A stretch of DNA of 64,000 nt from Epiperipatus broadwayi (Eukaryota > Onychophora > Udeonychophora > Euonychophora > Peripatidae): assembly GCA_028023455.1 (NCBI GenBank), contig JAQFVV010006231.1, forward strand, positions 1,693,478-1,757,477. The letters run 5' to 3'. Numbering within the stretch: the first letter of the stretch is position 1; every line of letters begins with the position of its first letter. The position numbers and the translations under genes were made by a program. The notes under the pieces were generated by a model. That model worked only from the letters and a program-made list of their open reading frames with translations, ran no database searches and had not been told where the DNA came from. Shown here in pieces: positions 61,254 to 64,000 of this stretch.

Positions 61254-62171
61254 TTATAAGTTTCCCGAAAAAAATTCTTTATAAATCAAACTCCCTAAAA
61301 CTTCACTTCCTTGTTTTCCTAAATGCAACCCATCTTTACTATATAACTCTCTCTTTCCAATAAAACAATCCCACACATCCACAAACATAACATTATTTCT
61401 CTCACACAATTGTTTCAATCTCTCATTTATAGAACATGCCCTATCTAACAAATAACTCTTGTCAAACCTCGGTAATAATCCAACTATTCCTACTCTTCCT
61501 TTAATCATAATCAAATTCCTAATCAAATCTACATACTCATCCATTATTCTCTCTGATGATTCTAATAAATTATTAGTCCCCACCATAACATATACATCTC
61601 TACTACCTTGTTTTTTAACTTTATCTGCTACATCCCTAATTCTAGCTCCAGGCAAACATACTCTTACATACCTACTTCTATTTTCCCTTGCAATTATATC
61701 CCCACATTCTCTAATTAGTGAATCTCCTATCAATACTGTTTCATAATCTACTTTTTCTGCTCTATCTATAACATTTTCTAATACCTTCTGGTCCTCCTTA
61801 TCTATTTCTTCCTTATCATTCCTACTCAATAATTCCTTTATCTCCTCACATTTTATCTCTAATGATTTTAATTTTACTTCTACATCCTTCAATTCTTCCT
61901 CTATCTTATTTATTCTTTGACTAATCATCTCCATTACACTATTACTTTCTCCACCCACTATTCTTCGACTATCTACACTTTGAAAATACTTTCTCACCTC
62001 TTTTATCATATTAATACACTGACTGCATAACCATAAACCATTTACATCCTTCCTAGTCTTATTTAAACATTTCAAGTGATATACCCCATCACATATAGTA
62101 CATTCTACAACAGCACGCTTAATTTCCTTTTCCCGATTATATAAACATTTTGAAATACAAATACAATCCAT
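61254..62171 (-). CDS. CR1-like LINE ORF1: PHD finger, coiled coil, SGNH hydrolase
   Basis: Intact 305-residue frame. Residues 3-52 form a PHD-like zinc finger (C5, C9, C24-x2-C27, H32-x2-C35, C49-x2-C52). Residues about 78-140 are charged with a coiled-coil pattern. Residues 145-300 are an SGNH/GDSL hydrolase: VLIGDSLIRE with Ser151, LPGAR (Gly175), VMVGTNNL (Asn200) and the C-terminal SKDGLHLGKQG with Asp280 and His283. CR1-type ORF1 proteins with an esterase are thought to act in RNP assembly or membrane/lipid-related steps; the substrate is unknown. The start Met at 62171 follows an A-rich leader and precedes the first zinc-finger Cys by one residue. All catalytic residues are present. 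Confidence 0.9.
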   Translation of the reverse strand: MDCICISKCLYNREKEIKRAVVECTICDGVYHLKCLNKTRKDVNGLWLCSQCINMIKEVRKYFQSVDSRRIVGGESNSVMEMISQRINKIEEELKDVEVKLKSLEIKCEEIKELLSRNDKEEIDKEDQKVLENVIDRAEKVDYETVLIGDSLIRECGDIIARENRSRYVRVCLPGARIRDVADKVKKQGSRDVYVMVGTNNLLESSERIMDEYVDLIRNLIMIKGRVGIVGLLPRFDKSYLLDRACSINERLKQLCERNNVMFVDVWDCFIGKRELYSKDGLHLGKQGSEVLGSLIYKEFFSGNL

Positions 62172-62183
62172 TTTTTTTATTTT

Positions 62184-62570
62184 ACGTTTTTCGAACGTTA
62201 TATTTTTCTTAAAAGTAAATCTTTTAAATTAATAACAAATTTACAAAAAAACTAATCAACAAAATAACTTTTAAAAATAAAAAATAATAATAATTCTATA
62301 TATAAAATAACAATATATAAATAAAACAAAACAAAAAATAAATAATAACTTTTTTTAAAAATTTCTATATATAAATAACGTTTTTCGAACGTTATATTTT
62401 TCTTAAAAGTAAATCTTTTAATAACAAATTTACAAAAAACTAATCAACAAAATAACTTTTTAAAAATAAAAAAATAATAATAATTCTATATATAAAATAA
62501 CAATATATAAATAATAAAACAAAACAAAAAATAAATAATAACTTTTTAAAAAAATTTCTATATATAAATA
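62184..62570 (-). repeat. two tandem 5' UTR units of about 194 bp (LINE promoter monomers?)
   Basis: Unit 1 is 62184-62377 and unit 2 is 62378-62570. Both begin ACGTTTTTCGAACGTTATAT and end CTATATATAAATA. They differ by a few A/T-run indels only. The palindrome TTCGAA and the AACGTT-type words near the start are the only GC-containing parts. Tandem 5' UTR monomers serve as promoters in some LINEs; that role here is inference. Confidence 0.85.
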
Positions 62571-62644
62571 ACAAACTGAAAAAACTTTAAAACAAATAAA
62601 AAACACAATTTTCAATCTTTCAAATACTCTTAACCACTAATTAT

Positions 62645-64000
62645 ACTTTCACACACAATAATAATTAATAAATATTAATGCTCTCAGACTAAACAAATTA
62701 AAAGAAAATTTTTTGTTTGCTTATCTGATAGTTAGAAAAAAAATCAGTCATACAGCGACATCTATATGTAAAATGTATATTTTAAGAACTATTGAAAGTG
62801 ACATTGTTATAAATAGTGAAGTATAAAAAAATAAATAACCTTAATGCCAGTTTTTAAAATCCTTATCATTTGTATTTGTTTCAAGATCTCTTAACTACAT
62901 CAAAGTGATCATATCATGCAGTTTTTATATTCTTCCTAAAATTACCTGGATTTTTGTAATATGCAAATTTATTTTTGATATAACTTCAAATTTATAGCAT
63001 ATTTTTTGATTGCAACTAATATTAATCATAATAAATCGTTGTTTCGAAACTATTTTTCCTATATCTCTCTCTAGTTGTTTATTAAGATTTTTTAAAAAGG
63101 TATATTTAAAAACTAACAACTTTGTTTCTTTTACTTTTTTTTTTCTTCAGTAGTAATTTTTCCACTCATCGATAGTTCCATCTTATCTGCCAATATTGTT
63201 CTTACTATCTTTTACATGCTTATATCTCAAGTGCTTTCAAATATATGTACATTTTTTTGCTTGTTTCTATTTCAAATTAATTCCAAACAGAACTCCCAAT
63301 CTTACATAATGTATCATTTCCCATTTTTGTAATTTTTTAAGGCCATTTTGTTTGGTTCACAAAACAATAAAAATGCAAAAAAAAAGAAAAATAATATATT
63401 GTATTTACTTAACAATAAAGAAACAATGAAGTTATTGAATTTTATTGACTTTCAATATAAGTTTTTTTAAGATTATTTAAAGCCAGTAAAAATCTGTGAA
63501 TGAATTGAACCTTCTTTCACCTAAGATAAAACTTTTTTTATAAGAACTGATGATTATTAGCATTTTATCTTTTATATTAAAATATAGGACAAACTTCAGC
63601 TCTGTTTACACTTGTACCATCACTAAGAATCATTTATTCTTATTGCTATTTTTTACTTTATATATTCCTTTTGCTTTTTTAATTTTATTGCATCTATTAT
63701 CTATGTCTCTTCAATTTAACAAATATTGTAACTTCTTTCTTTTGCTATACATTTTTCAATAGTACTTGTATATTCTTTTTAAATTTCAAATTGCTGATCA
63801 TGGAATCCAATTTATTGGAAAATTTTCTGTGTATAATTCTGATTATTATTTTATTGCTATCTTCTCAAATTTATTGTATTCACATTTAACTGCATACATT
63901 TTTTTTAATACAAATTATTATTATTACTATTGATTTTTTTTGTTGTTGTTTTACTTAATGCCTTTAATGGTTCTATTACAATTTCACACCATTTTCATTG
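62645..64000. other. AT-rich stretch, no gene seen
   Basis: No coding signal. Short frames at 62925-63119 and 63550-63762 are AT-rich chance frames. Confidence 0.5.

Larger units (their letters stand above)
57625..62640 (-). mobile_element. near-full-length CR1-like LINE
   Basis: Minus-strand element in order: tandem-repeat 5' UTR (to 62570 or beyond), ORF1 (62171-61254), ORF2 (61158-57707, one frameshift), short 3' UTR and a (TCACA)n tail at 57625-57646. CACATCACAT-type short tandem tails instead of poly(A), and an ORF1 with a zinc finger plus SGNH hydrolase, are CR1/L2-group features. Flanks share AACAAATT (57610-57617 and about 62693-62700), a possible but weak target duplication that would put the 5' end near 62692. 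Confidence 0.8.

Noticed and set aside
60259-61746. Plus-strand frames at 60259-60528, 61021-61239 and 61459-61746
   Set aside because: Antisense shadows of the LINE ORF1 and ORF2.

Overview
This 64 kb window is AT-rich eukaryotic (metazoan) DNA that is mostly intergenic or intronic. It has no operons, no bacterial signals, long AT-rich non-coding stretches, many microsatellites, and a dense load of non-LTR retrotransposons, Penelope-like elements (PLEs), tRNA-derived SINEs and foldback elements. The only host gene I can name is a single exon near 55.3 kb (+ strand), the last coding exon of a GSKIP (GSK3-beta interaction protein) orthologue. It starts at a clean polypyrimidine/AG acceptor and ends at a stop. 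Its upstream exon(s) were not found. The species is undetermined; an invertebrate is likely.

Layout. 0-8 kb: a weak candidate terminal exon (- strand), a decayed LINE reverse transcriptase (-), a decayed PLE reverse transcriptase (+) and foldback repeats. 7.9-10.1 kb: a possible LTR-like unit. 10-25 kb: mostly featureless, with a pogo/Tigger-like non-autonomous DNA transposon at 18.1-19.3 kb. 25-40 kb: several palindromic/tandem repeat arrays, including a PLE with a GIY-YIG endonuclease ORF and, as far as I can read, three families with hammerhead-ribozyme-like motifs. 42 kb: a Helitron-like 3' end and a hairpin. 44.5-54.8 kb: same-orientation (-) LINE fragments of an L1/Tx1-like family with trinucleotide tails and repeat-rich 3' UTRs; one of them is interrupted by a palindromic MITE. 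55.3 kb: the GSKIP exon. 57.6-62.6 kb: a near-intact CR1-like LINE (-). Its ORF1 carries a PHD finger, coiled coil and SGNH hydrolase. Its ORF2 carries an APE endonuclease and a reverse transcriptase, broken by one frameshift just before the FADD catalytic box. Its 5' UTR is a two-unit tandem repeat.

The most interesting theme is the cluster of ribozyme-bearing, tandem-plus-inverted arrays between 25 and 40 kb. Two of the arrays are flanked by short exact direct repeats that look like target-site duplications (11 and 15 bp), which suggests integrated, circular- or multimer-RNA-derived retroelements resembling PLE pseudo-LTRs or retrozymes. All motif and fold calls here were made by eye and need covariance-model searches.
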